DNA from: Polytrichum commune
Lineage: Eukaryota; Streptophyta; Polytrichopsida; Polytrichales; Polytrichaceae
DNA: 64,000 nucleotides
Assembly (NCBI GenBank): GCA_950295325.1
Contig: OX485804.1
Span: 43,958,001 to 44,022,000, forward strand
Direction of reading: 5' to 3'
Below the pieces are notes generated by a model, which made no database searches, was not told where the DNA came from, and saw nothing but the letters and a program-made list of their open reading frames with translations. The translations under genes and the position numbers were made by a program. Below, piece by piece: positions 22,400 to 35,992 of the stretch (position 1 is its first letter; every line of letters begins with the position of its first letter).

Positions 22400-24575
22400 C
22401 TTCACACTTCACATGTGCTATGCCCGTGTTGCAATAGGGCTATAGTATCCAACCTTTTTTTCTTTGAGTAATGCTCTCATGGGCAAAGAAAACCTTCACA
22501 ATTATTAGAGAAAATGTCCTAAGAGACCACACACTACTAACCAAATTGTGAGAGGAAGAACCCTAGGCAGCGCTCTGAACTTATTCTTGTAATTGAAGGT
22601 GAGTGACGGAAACAATTCCAAAGTTGAGTCTATAGACCTAAGTTCGTTCAAAATGCAATTTCTCTCTTGTTGCTATAGTGCTCAAGCTTATATTAGAAAG
22701 TATCATAGCTAGCTTGGTTGCGCATGTGACCCAATTTATGGTTTGGCAAAAAGATCGACACTATTCTAGATATGCTTCCCGAAATTTGTTATTTTGTTGA
22801 TTGACTCAATTTTTGAAAGTCAATGTATGATGAGCTAACAAGCTTTTAATAGAACATCTTCTAAGAGAAGGATCAAACCCATGGTCACATGATTTTATGG
22901 GTAAGTCTAATGTCATACATGTTTTCAAAAGTACACTATACAATGACCATCTAAGGTAAAGGTGGTGTGGGTGTTATTCAAATTGTGTTTTTCACGTTGT
23001 CCAACAAGTTTCGGATTGAAAATCAGACCTTCCCCTAGTTAGTTATGGTCATCGGAAGTGCATGTTTGTTGACTCTTTACTTGCAGGCATCGGTCCTCCC
23101 AATACAATGTTCATTTTTGAGTGTGGATAGTTGATTAAATTTGAAGACTTAGTCCAACCTCTACTAAACACGTGTCTTATGGTTTTTGTTATTTGATCCT
23201 CACACCAATCGAATACATGGGTTTGATTATGAAAAGTAACAAAGTAACACCTGCATATCTTAAGGTAATTGACCATGTTGTGGGCACTTCTTACTCACAC
23301 TACGTAGAAGAAATTAATGTGTAGTCATTAGGATATTTTTATTTGTTCATGTGACATCAAAATTAGTTTCAAAGACCCCGAATTACTTTAAAGTAAATGA
23401 GTCTCAAATGGTTACTTTTTTACATTAGTCCACTTTGCCTAGGACATGAACATGCGATTGGTAGGAGATGGTTAGCAAACCCAAACCGACGCCGTAGTCC
23501 TTTTCATCATAATTTTCAAAGCTTGTATGAATATCTTATTCATTATCAAAGTGAATATTATGGTGTTTGTTAAGTAGTCATATTAGTCTTCCCAATGAAG
23601 TTAACAATTGAGTCTAGAACTTACTTCATTCTAGTTAGTTTTTGTATTTGTTTTTTGGGTGTCCATTATTAACTTCAAGTCTTGCACTCAAATGCACTTC
23701 AAAAGATAGACATTCAATCAAGAAGAGTGACCACATAAGCGCACATACCTTGACCTTGAGATGACAATGGGAGCCCTTCGACACTTATATTGGGTCTCTT
23801 CAAGTCTCAGGGGTTGAGAGGCAAGCTTGTTTGCACAAGCTCAAATGTCATGCCTCTCATAGCAAAGGCAACAACTTCCTTCTAAAAGAACAATTGTGAA
23901 GTCACCCCTTAACAAACAACATAATCACATAATCGCATCACCACAACCCACACATACAATAAAAAAGATAGATAGAAACTCCATACCTCTTTCAAGGTCG
24001 GCGTGAATCAAATGTATGTTTGTAATGTTAATGACCTAATGCCCACTAGACAAAGGGCCGTTGGAACAAAACTACTCTCTCTTGACAAAAGAAAACTCAT
24101 ACATTTGAAGATACACGCTATTTACATCTAGTTTCTTTTTGTTAACAATTGCATCGTCATTAATTATACACAACCTACTTTTTCAACATTGTTATTGGGT
24201 TTTTTCAGTCATTGGGCTCACTTAGTTGTTCCTCGCCTAAACTCCCTTCATCTCATAAGAAAGTCACGGTGTCGGTCATGAAATCAAAGGCGTTATTCCT
24301 TGTTGTATGCTACCATGTGGTCCTCATTGGCGTAAGTCCATCTTGGATCTATGTGTTTGCCTCTTTGTTCCGGTTAGAAAATGGGTGTATGGAAGTATAG
24401 TCACCTATGGTAGGATCTAGACACCTCGGACTTCGGCAAGTAGTTGCATCTCCTTACACTTGCTTTCATTGTCTAAGTCTATTTCTTCATGCCCTTCGTC
24501 TATGGCTAGTTTCTCCCATCTAATGCCTCGATCTCCTTGGCAATACACTTCATGATTTGTTGAGCTCCTAGTCGA
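22400..24575. other. intergenic DNA with a family J copy
   Basis: Positions 23015-23240 resemble the duplicated unit at 36736-37680 ('ccttcccctagttagttatg', 'ggaagtgcatgtttgtt', 'aaacacgtgtctta.g.ttt', 'gatcctcac' in order). No gene is recognised elsewhere in this stretch. Confidence 0.5.
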
Positions 24576-24799
24576 CTACACTAAATGTGATATTTAGTGT
24601 GACTTACTATTTGGAATTGCGCAATGCTATAACTATCTATTGGGCATCTCATTTTTCTACCAACCATAGTCGAAATGGTTGTTTGAACACTATAGAACAT
24701 TAACACCTTTAATTGGTTGAAAAATACATTAATAATAAAAAGATATAGGAACATGTAACTACAAACATTATGTCACACTAAATATCATATTTAGTGTAG
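24576..24799 (+). mobile_element. MITE family B, complete copy B1
   Basis: This 224-bp non-coding element has inverted ends of about 28 bp (CTACACTAAATGTGATATTT at the left, its near-complement at the right). Each end is itself a near-perfect palindrome, so each can fold alone or with its partner. Outer flanks are 'cga' and 'tga', not a clean duplication. The CACTA start invites a CACTA-superfamily reading, but the target-site evidence does not settle it. Confidence 0.8.
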
Positions 24800-27700
24800 T
24801 GATGCGCTCAAGCCTATACAAGCAGCTCATAACTTGTGAAAAATACTTGCTCTCTATTCAACGAAGTGTTTTGGTACAATTGATTGAGCGGATTCTTCTT
24901 CAAAGAGGGTTCCTTTATTTATCTATTCTCTTTACTACATCTCTATCCTACATTGTCTTCTATATGTTGAGAAAATTAATCCGACATTGATTAATTTACC
25001 ATAAGTTATTATGTTTTTACCTCATGTCCTAAAAAACCAACAGTTACAATGCAATGCTTACTATGCCCTTAATAACAAACATTATTAATCTCGATGTAAT
25101 CATTATGTTGTATATTTGCAATATTTCAAAGTTGAAATCCAAGGTTGCATGTGAAAATAGTCCATTCATGATAAATTATTTCATTTGACACATTTTCAAA
25201 TTGGTGTGAAGATGTTTTCTTTTTGGAAAAAAATCACTTTGTAAAGATTCGCATGAGTTTTCATACAAAAATTGTACAGAAGTCATATCTTATTGTTTAG
25301 GGCATTTGGAAGTTATTTGGACTTGGGTAGTTACATGTTTATGTGCATTTTTCACTCAACAACATGTTAAGTTGATACCAAAACACAAACTACGTGTTAT
25401 TGTCATATAGGGGTTTCAAATGCATGAGAATGTACATGGAGTTGGTTTCAATGTATATGTTGGGTTTGGGTATGCCTTAACTTTGGGGATTGCTATTATG
25501 AGAACGATGACTAGTCATTTTTTAGCCGTGAGGGAGGAAAAATATATAGAAGTACACCTACTAGTATTGTTTACCCGTGGTATTCTAGCATAAATGATAA
25601 CATTTTTTTATTAATACGAGTGGGGAGTTTAAGCAAATTGCAATCAACCACATGAATGCCTTACTCTGCCTTTCAAAATCAACAACCACAAGCTTGGCAT
25701 GAGAGTCTTGAAGTGAATTTTAATGTTTTAGTTAGTTTCAACGTCCAATTTATGAACAATATTGCAAGCACGTTCCAAATATTGAGCATGCACTAAACTA
25801 TATTTCTAGAATTCACGTAGGTTTGATGAATGAATTTATAAAGGCATTGCATGAGAAAGAAACTTACATTTTTGGGCATATATGAAAGTATGGGTGGAAA
25901 TTGCTTAAATGAAACAAGTTTCAATGATTGTGGTAATTGAGAAGGAAGCCAAAACCTAAATACCTTCACATGAATCCAAGTAATGGGCTCAATTTTTGGT
26001 TTTATTAGTGCAACTATAAAACATTGTTGCACGCATATAGAATGACAAATCCAATCCAATCTAATCAAACAAATGGTGGATGGTATTGTCAACTTTCTTA
26101 ATGCCCCCATTGTCCTCCGATGCCTCTAAATGGAACAACATCTCTTCTTTGGGATTGAACTTGCGAGACTTTGGACGAGGTGGAGGTGTTGATGTGGCTG
26201 CTCGTGCAAGGACAACGCTCTTCACATACAAACGAAACAACAAATTTTGAGAGGGAAAACAACTTCTTCATCATCTTGCCAATATTCCATCCATCCATAT
26301 ATATATATATATATATACTACCATTGATAATCCACAAAACCACGATGAAATAAGTTAAAGTAGGTTGGGCAAAACTCCCATGCTCAAGTGTTTGGAACTT
26401 TGTCGAAGGCCTTGAATTCTTTCTCCCCCTCGACCAAGAAACAAACCACAAGGAGATCCACAAACCAAGGGCATGCTTGCAAAACATACCCTATACCCTT
26501 AACCTTGGTAATAGTGGTGGGGGTTCGATTTGAAGAGGTGGGCATCTAGCCATGGCCGCTAGAGGATAGGATATCTATATAGGCCACCCTACGACTCATT
26601 ATGGAAAGGAACTTGAGACAATTGTTTATGTACATATGCTCTCGACCTCCAACCTTTTTTGCTTGGGCTTTGTGACATGTAGGTAAATACGTCCGTTGTG
26701 GATAAAGGGGCTCTAGTAAAAACATGCCTCCCATGGCTAGACGACAAAAACTCCATTCCAACGAGACCCACTACAATCATCCAGGGTCTTTGATATCATT
26801 CTCAAAATCTAAATTGCTTTCAATACAAATTCTCATACTATACATGGCTTGTTAAGTTTTCACCTTTCCCTACGTGCAACTTTACGTAGACACCTCAAAA
26901 CTTAGGAGAGAGAATAACTGCATACAAACAAACGTCTTATTCATCCAACATAAAGCCCTTAAATAGTATGCAACCGGGATTCTATTGTTGCTAGTTTAGT
27001 TGACATCGGAGTTACTTTTTAAAAAACCCCAAAATAGTGAAGCCCGAGTCATTTGAGATGAATGGACCGCAAACCTATAAAAGGTCAAGTTTTCTATGTT
27101 GTTTGTACAAGTAGTAGTAAGTACGCTCATACATGATAGTTCTCTCTCTCTCTCTCATGCTCATGTATCAATTAACTAGGTACTTTCATTTGAGAGTCCA
27201 CCTTCGTGTTCGTGGTACCTCAACTCTACGGAGCCATGGTTGGCTCCACATAAACATTGTTCTTGTCCTCTTTCCTTATGTAAAATGTAGGAGTGTGGCA
27301 TGACCTTACATGGCAACCAATGAGAGGCATAGATTGGAAGATTTTACCTCGAGATTTGTATGCCCAACTAAATGTATTCAAATGGGGTACAATATTTAAT
27401 GAGCCTTATATCAACCATTAGCCCATAAAGAATGTAGGGGGCGGAGTGCATGCGACATACATACATATACGAATTCTATGAGCATTACCAAGTCTTTAGA
27501 CAATTTCATTCTTAATTTGAGGGTTGAAATTTTATTTAGTAAATTTTCTTTTGTCAATGATAAACATAAAATATGTTCAAATGTGACATTGCTAATTATT
27601 TACACTAAAAAAATGTGTAATATATATTCAAAGGCACTTGTGACGTGTATTTGAGCCTTAATCTTCAACAACATCAAGGTATTCGGTTGATTTGAAACAC

Positions 27701-29564
27701 GCACTTGAAATATTGACTTAACTTAAGATCAAGTAACTTTGGACATAGATAGCTACAAAACAAAGTCAAATACATACAAATTCCATGGCAAAAAGAAGGT
27801 GATTCATTAGCTCGTCATTTGGTACGAATTGGAGAAATGGAAGAATCTACACAAATTATTCAGCAAGCTTGGAAAGTAATTATAGTTTTTTTGTGCATGG
27901 AAAGGTTCATTTTGGGCCTCTTGGATGTCAAAAGGTTGAGGCAGAAGTATATGTCCTATAGTTTATACATTGGTTTGTACGAGTCCCCAACAAATATCAA
28001 AGTCAAGTCTTATTTGCTCTGTAGATGTTTAGATAATATATTGAGTATAACTTACTATAAGAAGGAAGTGATAATATGCTCATACCGAACAACATTGTTA
28101 ACGTATATGTAGTTGTGTGTTTAAATATAGTGCATTCACACGAACCTAAACATCTTGATATTTTCTTTTACGTAAAGGTATGTTCCAATTGAATAATGTG
28201 ATTGACAAATGAGTTGATGTAGGTGGAGTCACTTTTGGTATTTCCGAGTAAAATAGCAACATGCAACCTTAAAGATCTATTCATGACGAATTGAAAAATC
28301 CCGTTAAGGGTTAATCGATGTTTTCATTTTCAAGATCGTTTGTAAGGTGAGAGTTGCCAACTTCGTGTGCAACTTTATTCATTAAATATTTACAAGAAAG
28401 CAATTGTTTGCATGAAGGCAAATATCACATGCACATGGTCGAACCTTCCATAAAAGGTCATGAGCCCCATGTGAGCGTTTCAAAGTAACAATATTATGGA
28501 AATATTCATAGTTGCAATCCACACAAGCTTGGTTTGAGTATTCTTTCATGATGCATGTAACGCCTATGATCACATGTGCACATTGTTAACATTTGTTAAT
28601 GAAATTGACGAGTTTTTTTTGCAACATACCGACAAATGAAGCCTCAATCATCTCGATGAAACGTATACCAAAATGAAATATTGTTTTAAAGAATATTTGT
28701 ATCTCCTAAATGTAATTTTATTACAATGTTGAATAATAAGATGGGGATTGTTTATGGGTTGTTTATTATTCAAAGTATATGATAACACACTCAACGATTC
28801 GTCTTTAGAGATGAACACCTTTTGAGGATCAAACCGATTTTGTCTTTCATGAATATAGTGAATACATTGGGAAGATTGTTCGTAGGTTGGGAGGTTGTCT
28901 ATGAGCTCAAAAGGGGACTGAAAGTTTTCAAAGTATCATGTTATGAAGCAAACTTTGAGCATTGCTCACTCACCGAATCTAATTCTACATATAGGAGGCC
29001 TCTAATCGTTGGCAAGGGAGTGGGAAATATGTTTTAACAATCACGATGATGGGTACATAATCAACCCTTAACTTCCTAAGCCTTAGAAAGGGTTGTTTTG
29101 TGGAGTTTTGTGGAGTTTTCATGGACAACTTTTCAGGCAAAAATGGGATTTACTTGTAAAATCTTGAAACATGGGATATAAGCTACTTTGATGGGAACAT
29201 TTGGGCATGATAACCCTTTCAATTTTCTAGATTGTTTTATGAAGGAATGGATGTATGAGAAAATGTCATATTTTACGCTTAAAAAGGGACCTTTGACGAA
29301 TCAAATTCACTTGAAGAAATGAGTGGAATGCTTGTGTGCTTCACTAAATGTGAACAACTCAATAGTTGAGCAACCTTGAGAGACAACTTTGAATGTATAC
29401 CTTAGATTGCTTATTGCTTTGGCACAAGTTCTTTGAAGTGGAGTTAAAGAATCATAGTCTACTCACAAAAAAAGAAAAAAAAGAACAAGAACAAGAACAA
29501 GAACAAGAAGACATGCTACAGATCGTATGAGCATCAGAAGCCCTTTGTTTTATGGTGATTGAGA
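24800..29564. other. long intergenic stretch without supported features
   Basis: All open frames are short and have no recognisable motif. An (AT)n run lies near 26298-26318 and a CT run near 27141-27156. Positions 26560-26890 on the minus strand may hold another family F remnant ('caaagaccctggatgatt' type motif). An (AACAAG)n microsatellite lies at about 29481-29512. Confidence 0.4.
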
Positions 29565-29793
29565 CTACACTAAATATGATGTTTAGTGTTTGATTATATT
29601 TAATGTTGTTATGGCCCTACGGTGCTCAACACTAATTTTCAATTCCTAGACACTTAGTGTTAGAAGATATGCTAGAAGATATGTTGGAATTCCCCTTCTT
29701 TCATTGTTCTTTTTTTCCATATCCTTACTAACACTAAATTCAAACATGTAACTTCCACATATCACCATAGTTGATATTTAGTGTTTGAGTTTG
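29565..29793 (+). mobile_element. MITE family C, copy C2
   Basis: This ~229-bp element starts with a CACTAAATATGATGTTTAGTG palindrome-like end and finishes 'gatatttagtgtttgag'. It shares its interior with C1 in reverse orientation ('tttgattatatttaatgttg', 'ttttcaattcc', 'catatccttactaacacta'). It contains a local 'agaagatatgctagaagatatg' doubling that C1 lacks. Confidence 0.7.
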
Positions 29794-32700
29794 CATTTTC
29801 TGGTACCCAAATCCCTCACAACATGGAGGTGGTTTGAAATCATGAACCAAGAAACACCTTCCGGTATGCACAATTTCATTTGAGCCCACTTCTCCACAAC
29901 GTGTATGTGAGTGTCATCACCATCGATAGAAATAACAAGATGTTCCATCTTTCCACTGACTCATTGTATAACACACTTACATGCAACCGGTTACATTACC
30001 CAGCCCCCCCCCCCCCGGCAGTGAGATGGGTGGGCCACGACCTCTATATATGAGATGCCAAGAGTATAACATTAATTACCTCATAAACAAAAACAATGTC
30101 TGCCTAATTTCATGCAAGGCTCGGACGTGAGCTCTTATGTTGACTAATGTTATGAGTTGCAACAACAATGCATTGAAATAATGCTTTCCACTATGTTATG
30201 CATGGTGCTAGAGTTGCAAGTAATAGTGATTTTGGTGTGAGGTAGATGCATCCGATTCCATTAGCGACCCCAATTCCGATACCTATTGTTTGTTCTAAAG
30301 GAAAATGTGACTACGTACTTCACTGAGAACACCGATTATTTTATTACGAAGAGTGAAAACTCAACACAGCGGCTGAAAGAGACAAAATGTCAACAATCAA
30401 CATCGTCCACTATGGGAGGGCCTCTGTGCTTAAGAAGGGTCAAATGACGTTTGTGATTTTTTGTTTTTTTTTGTTTTTCTAAATTACTTCTTCTATGATT
30501 CATATGATGTTGATATTGTTGTGTTAAAAGCCTAATTGCTTATGCACCTAATATGTTAGATGAAATTTCCCAAAATTAAGGAAAGGTTGTGCACGAAATG
30601 TCCATGGTAGGAGCTTCTACTTTAGATCTAATTGCAATGTGCAATGATGCAATCCAAATTTACGTATTGTTTTGTTTTCCCCGATCATTGATGATTGCAT
30701 GAAGCTTGAAACAAATATGTTGAAAGGTTGAAGAATTGTAGAACATGTTTGTCTATTATTGTTGAGAATGTTTTGTAATTGAACAAACGGCCATAAACAT
30801 GTGTGAAGCACGAGGATTAAACAATACTTGGTTTCTAAGTGCATCTTATAGGCAAGCTGCTATATTCCGAACATGCCCACATAAAACCAATGCATATATT
30901 TATCATGTCCAAGTTTCAACATCTTCAAATAGAGTATGAAGTGTTCAAAGTACATAACAAATTTCAGGTTCACAAGTTCAAACTTTTTAGTATTCTAAAC
31001 AAGATGCGTAAGTCTCGTGTAGGATGAAGTTGTATTGTAATAAGTGATAAGAGCAACCTTGGATTCAAAATCTATGGGGTCAACTTGTCACCATTCAAAG
31101 TTTAGAGTATGCTTCTTAAGTACAAGAAACTCGCATTTAAGAAAATATGGACATGTTTTCAAGATATGAACTTTTAGGTTGCTTCAATTCTATGGGCATA
31201 TCCATTGATACGCTTTTGATAGACCTATATTTTAGGGGAGATATCCTAATCCATAGTGATTTGTATAGTGAAACATTTGTATAGTGAAATATTCTCATGG
31301 ATGATTGGATTTGGATGCAAAGTTAATTAGCAGGTGACAATAATTGCAATATTTGTAAATTTGTAATACCCAAATTATTTCACAAGGAATGTCAATTAAT
31401 GTTAGGTTTACATTTCCAATCCTACCTCTTTAATATGATACATTTGGGAAAGGACGAACCGGTTGTAGTATCAAGGTGTCACTTATTCAATAATATGACA
31501 AATTGTACCTCTTTGTCATAATAACAAGGTACTTCATGAAAACACACATTAGATATTCTACCACATATACAAAATAAATACTCTTTCATATGTCTTTACA
31601 AAAATGCAATTTTTTCTCATGGAATAAACGTGAACTTGAAGAAGGAATCAATAGTATGTTGATGTTGCCACTTCAAATTAACATCATACATATCTTATTG
31701 AGCTTCTCTAATATGGCATGCAATTTCATTACATTTGCAGGAGTAAACTCTAAAGCGTTGTCCATTCAAAAAAAAGAAGCTAATAATTGAGCAACCAACC
31801 TTCAAATGATTATAATTCCTCCAATACAACTCAAAATTGAGCAAAACTATCACCAAGAGAAGCGCAATTTCGATTTGTAGCATTTTATATGTGACAGTTA
31901 CATGAACTTAGCTATGTACTTCTACATGTGTGGGACCTACCATATGCATTTATTACCTCTACAATATGACATTTTGGGGGTCCAAGAATGTTGCATTAAC
32001 AATGTCATAGATTTCAACTAGAAAGCTTGGTATACAAAAAGAAATGTCATTGTATGAAGGTTGTTGTATTATCGAGTGGCGTATTAAAGAGGTAGGACTA
32101 CAACTAGCCATAGGCATAGGCATCTATGGACAAATGGCATGTGGGCTAGACAAAGCCGTGAAAGTTACAATTGTCAAATAAGAAGGGGAAGTTAGGTGTT
32201 GAAAGCTACCACCTACATGAAGTGAGGTTGCCCACATCACTCCAATTTCAACCTTCAATGCTTTTTGTATGTGTTGCTTGCATTGATTGGTGTTGTCTAT
32301 TGTGATGAGATTATTCGAAGCTTACCCCACTTGACTTGGTTTCCAACCACGAGTTTGATTTTGCCTCGGTTGCAGTTCATATCGAGCATTGACTTACGTA
32401 CTTGAGCAAATGAACCGGACACTCATTACGTAGTAGGTAAAAATAGGTCCCAAACAACATGATTCCAAACAAGCGTTCTTTTAAACCGACATGCATAATT
32501 TTAGACCCTTAGCTCATAGATTAGACGTTCGATTCAACTAAGCAATTGCTCGGAGTTGTGTTTGATTGGGACCATGTTTTTAGATTGTTTTCTAATATTT
32601 TATGTCATGCGAGTTTTAAGGGGTCGGTATTCATTAATCAGACATTTATGTCAAAATGGTATATTATGAGAAGACTTGTTGTTTATAAAAGATAAAAGAA

Positions 32701-33373
32701 ACACCCAAGAAGACACGTGTTATGATGAGATTGGTTGTGTGCTCGAGTTAGATTGATCATTGCATGCTCGATTGTGAACATGTTTGAGAAGGTCTATGTG
32801 ATCAGTTAAAAGAAACAACGAATCTTCATTTTGACCTCTTACCGCCTTAGCAATTCAACTCCGATTCTCAAAGTTGAATTCATGATCTTCACGATTCACA
32901 ATTCCCGATCTATTCCCAATGACCAAGATTGTCGGTGGAGTTTGAAGTGGCCTCATACCTTATGGACAATCACTTTGGTATATTTTGCATCACTTTGGTA
33001 GGCAATTTATCTAAAATTGTCGATGTAATTTGCGGGTTTGATGCTTGAACTATAGTGGAATAACACATCTCTCTCAATTTGATTCCGCCTTTAAAGTCGC
33101 CATTGAATTCAAGGTCTTGCCTTGGTAAACTACCCAAGCACCGCAAATTGTTTTTTTTTCAATGAATTTTATATATAATACCTAATTAACGATGTGGGGT
33201 TATTGTATACATGTGCAGTCCGATGAGCACACCTTGAAATAGTATGTCGGTTGGAGACATATTTTTGAATGTGATATGACATCATAGTTACATTCAAAAA
33301 CCCGAATTAGTACAATATGACACATTTCTAATGAACAGTCAAATAAATTGTAGGAGGTAGGCATTCATATTTA
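29794..33373. other. intergenic DNA without supported features
   Basis: No gene is seen. A long C homopolymer lies at about 30003-30016. Open frames are short and AT-driven. Confidence 0.4.
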
Positions 33374-33873
33374 GGGCCACTTCACACATGAGCCAAGAGC
33401 CGTGACCGTGAAATTGTGAGAGACCAAAAGAAAGTGTCCAAAGGCCGTCCCAACACACCTCCAAAGTTATGTAGTGTGGTCATGGATCCTCAAGTGTAGT
33501 GTGAAGTCACATGTGACCGAGCCCTCAACCAAACGCTATTTCAATGAATTTCTTTTCATGTGGGTCCTCACACACGATAGAATAGAATAAGTCTAACAGT
33601 TGTGAGTGTTTGGAGTGCCCTGGTCTCCCGGTTTTGTGTTAGGCCTACCTCCAAGAGGTGGTTTTTGAAAATGGTCCAAGTGACCATGAAGCATGGTCTG
33701 TTCGATGCCATGTAGGAATCCATGTAGACTCTACATCCATCTTGCATTCACATACTATGTTGGTCCCTTAAGCGTAGTGTGAAGCGAACTTGGACCGGCT
33801 CCGCCTTTTCCACCAATGAGAGTGCTTGAAGTGTGATGGTCACGGGCTCTCAGTCTCGTGTGTGAAGTGGCCC
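33374..33873 (-). mobile_element. family D MITE, complete copy D2
   Basis: The 500-bp element has inverted ends GGGCCACTTCACAC / GTGTGAAGTGGCCC and a perfect TTA direct duplication at 33371-33373 and 33874-33876. The TTA duplication places the family in PIF/Harbinger. No coding capacity is present. Internal blocks are shared with D1, D3 and D4. It is the best-preserved copy and defines the family boundaries. Confidence 0.9.
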
Positions 33874-34074
33874 TTAAGCAAAACTAGACCAAGGCTTAAT
33901 CCATGTCACAACATGCTAAAGTGTATCTTCTTTCAATGATCAACAATGCCAAACAAATATTGAAGCACCTTTCAATAAAAGTTGTGCTCGTATGCTTAAA
34001 AGAACGTGTACGATTGTAACTACGATAGCTTGGCGCACATGGATGGAATCGGGCATAAATGCATGGGTAAAACT

Positions 34075-34420
34075 AAAGGCCACTTCACACTATATGGCAA
34101 GACCATGAACACGAGATTGTGAGGGCCCTCGAATCTTATCCAAGGCCATACCTTGGAAAATTGAGGTTAAATCCTATGCGGTCATTGGCTTTCAATAGAC
34201 ATGCCCGATCATGTCTTTTAACCAAATATTATGTCACTATCATCATGTTCATTCAAGCTTTATGCACATTGAGTTATACTAATTACAAGTTTTAGTTTGT
34301 TTATGAGATTTTGAAGCATCATGGTATCCCAATTTGGTGTTAGACCCACCTCTTTGACGTGCGCTTGACACAAAATCATGTAGACCATCTGGAGCATTCT
34401 AGCAAAATGTTTCGAGTGGA
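34075..34420 (-). mobile_element. decayed family D MITE (copy D5)
   Basis: It starts 'aaaggccacttcacacta' and keeps the 'gattgtgagggccctcg', 'ccaaggccatacc' and 'ttggtgttagacccacctct' blocks. The right end cannot be placed. It is closest in pattern to D6. Confidence 0.5.
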
Positions 34421-35273
34421 TGCATAATCAACTTGGTCATGCACAACTGAAGACTCACAACAAGACATATGAGATGCCAACATCCACAAACAAATTGCTA
34501 GGTACCGATTTTTTAATTTTGTAAATTTCAATCATTTCATGGACTTCAAGATTCTTTAAACCGAAATAATGGTGATATTACCCTCCCATAAAACTTGGAA
34601 AACTTAAAGATGAGAATAGGGTGTAGGTGTGAAGTGGGGAAGTGTGCACATTGGCTCCTCAATCATAAGGCTCGTGATCTCAATATTCATACAACAAATT
34701 CACAATGTGGTAGACAAGATGCCAAAATTGACGAATGCATGGAAAAACTTTGGAACCCAAAAATGGTCATTCCCAAAGTCAACGTGATCCTCCGAACCGC
34801 AACAATGATCTAACGATATACCACAAGAACATGAAAACGTGAAGATGAGAACAAGGCAAAGGTGTTGAGTGGGGGAATGCATAACTCTCCTCCCGATCCG
34901 ACACTCATTCTTTGCACGCCAATGTCACTTGAACGGTGGTGATGGGTTCACTTGAATTTGGCTTGGATAATGGCTAACTCGCAAGGTTCACACATTCGGT
35001 ATGCACCAATGCACGTCATTCCCAAGCTCGAAAGGATCACAATAATTGGCATGGTCTACCACAAAAAATGGAGAAATTGGAGGTGAGAGTAGGGCAAGTA
35101 ACTACTTGGGTGTCACACGGGGGAGTGAACACCTCCCCTTGCACCCGGTTCTTTTGGTTCCTTCTTGATGAACCAAACTCAAAAGGATCGTAATTTTAAT
35201 AATATTGATTTGGTATACCAAATAATTTGCACAACTTGGAGGTGGAAAGTGGAGCGAACCAAAGGCCACTTCA

Positions 35274-35760
35274 CACATGAGACCGAGAGCCCGTGACCAT
35301 TACACTTCAAGCACCCTCATTGGTGGAAAAGGCGGAGCCGGTCCAAGTTCGCTTCCCACCGCGCTTGAGGGACCAATGGAGTATGTGAATGCAAGATGGT
35401 TGTGAAGTCTACATGGATTCCTACATGGCATCGAATGGATCATGTTTCATGATCACTTGGACTATTCTCAAAAACCACCTCTTGGAGGTAGGCCTAACAC
35501 AAAACTGGGACACCATGGCACTTTGAACACTCGCAACCATTGATTGATTCTATTTTATCATGGTCGAGGACACGCATATATAGATATATATTGAAATAGC
35601 ATTGGGTTGAGGGCCCGGTCACATATGACCTCACACTACACTTGAGGGTCCGTGACCACACTACATGACTTTGGAGGTGTGTTGGGACGGCCTTTGGACA
35701 CTTTCTTTTGGGCTTTCACAATTTGATGGTCACTGCTCTTGGCTCGTGTGTGAAGTGGCA
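35274..35760 (+). mobile_element. family D MITE, copy D3
   Basis: It runs from 'ggccacttcacacatgagac' to 'gtgtgtgaagtggca', in the same orientation as D1, and is full length apart from small changes at the outermost bases. No clean target duplication remains. Together with D4 it forms an inverted pair. Confidence 0.8.
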
Positions 35761-35795
35761 CAACCCCCTTGCACCATTGTAGAGTTATCATCCCC

Positions 35796-35914
35796 AAGGA
35801 ACGACAAATAATGTCGGGTTAACATTTGATGTTAGTGACACCAAACCGCGGTTTACAATAGGTGTTGAGCAAGACGATTAGAATTGGTGACACTAAAGAT
35901 GATATTTAGTGTAG
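35796..35914 (-). mobile_element. partial MITE family A (copy A3)
   Basis: The reverse complement matches the first third of A1 and A2 (the 'aaccgcggt' block, 'gattctaat', 'cttgctca', and the palindromic end 'gatatttagtgtag'). The other two thirds are absent. It sits between D3 and D4. Confidence 0.65.
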
Positions 35915-35992
35915 TTTAGGTGTCGAGTGGGGGAGTGCACAACCCCCTCGCTCGTTCTCAACACTCCAAACTCACTCACTCACGGCCACTTC

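Noticed and set aside
25793-26487. Overlapping minus-strand frames of 60-129 codons
   Set aside because: They have no recognisable domain, one includes an (AT)n microsatellite, and they overlap in different frames.
27819-28112. 97-codon open frame on +
   Set aside because: It is AT-rich with no family resemblance and no flanking gene structure. It is expected by chance in a window of this size.
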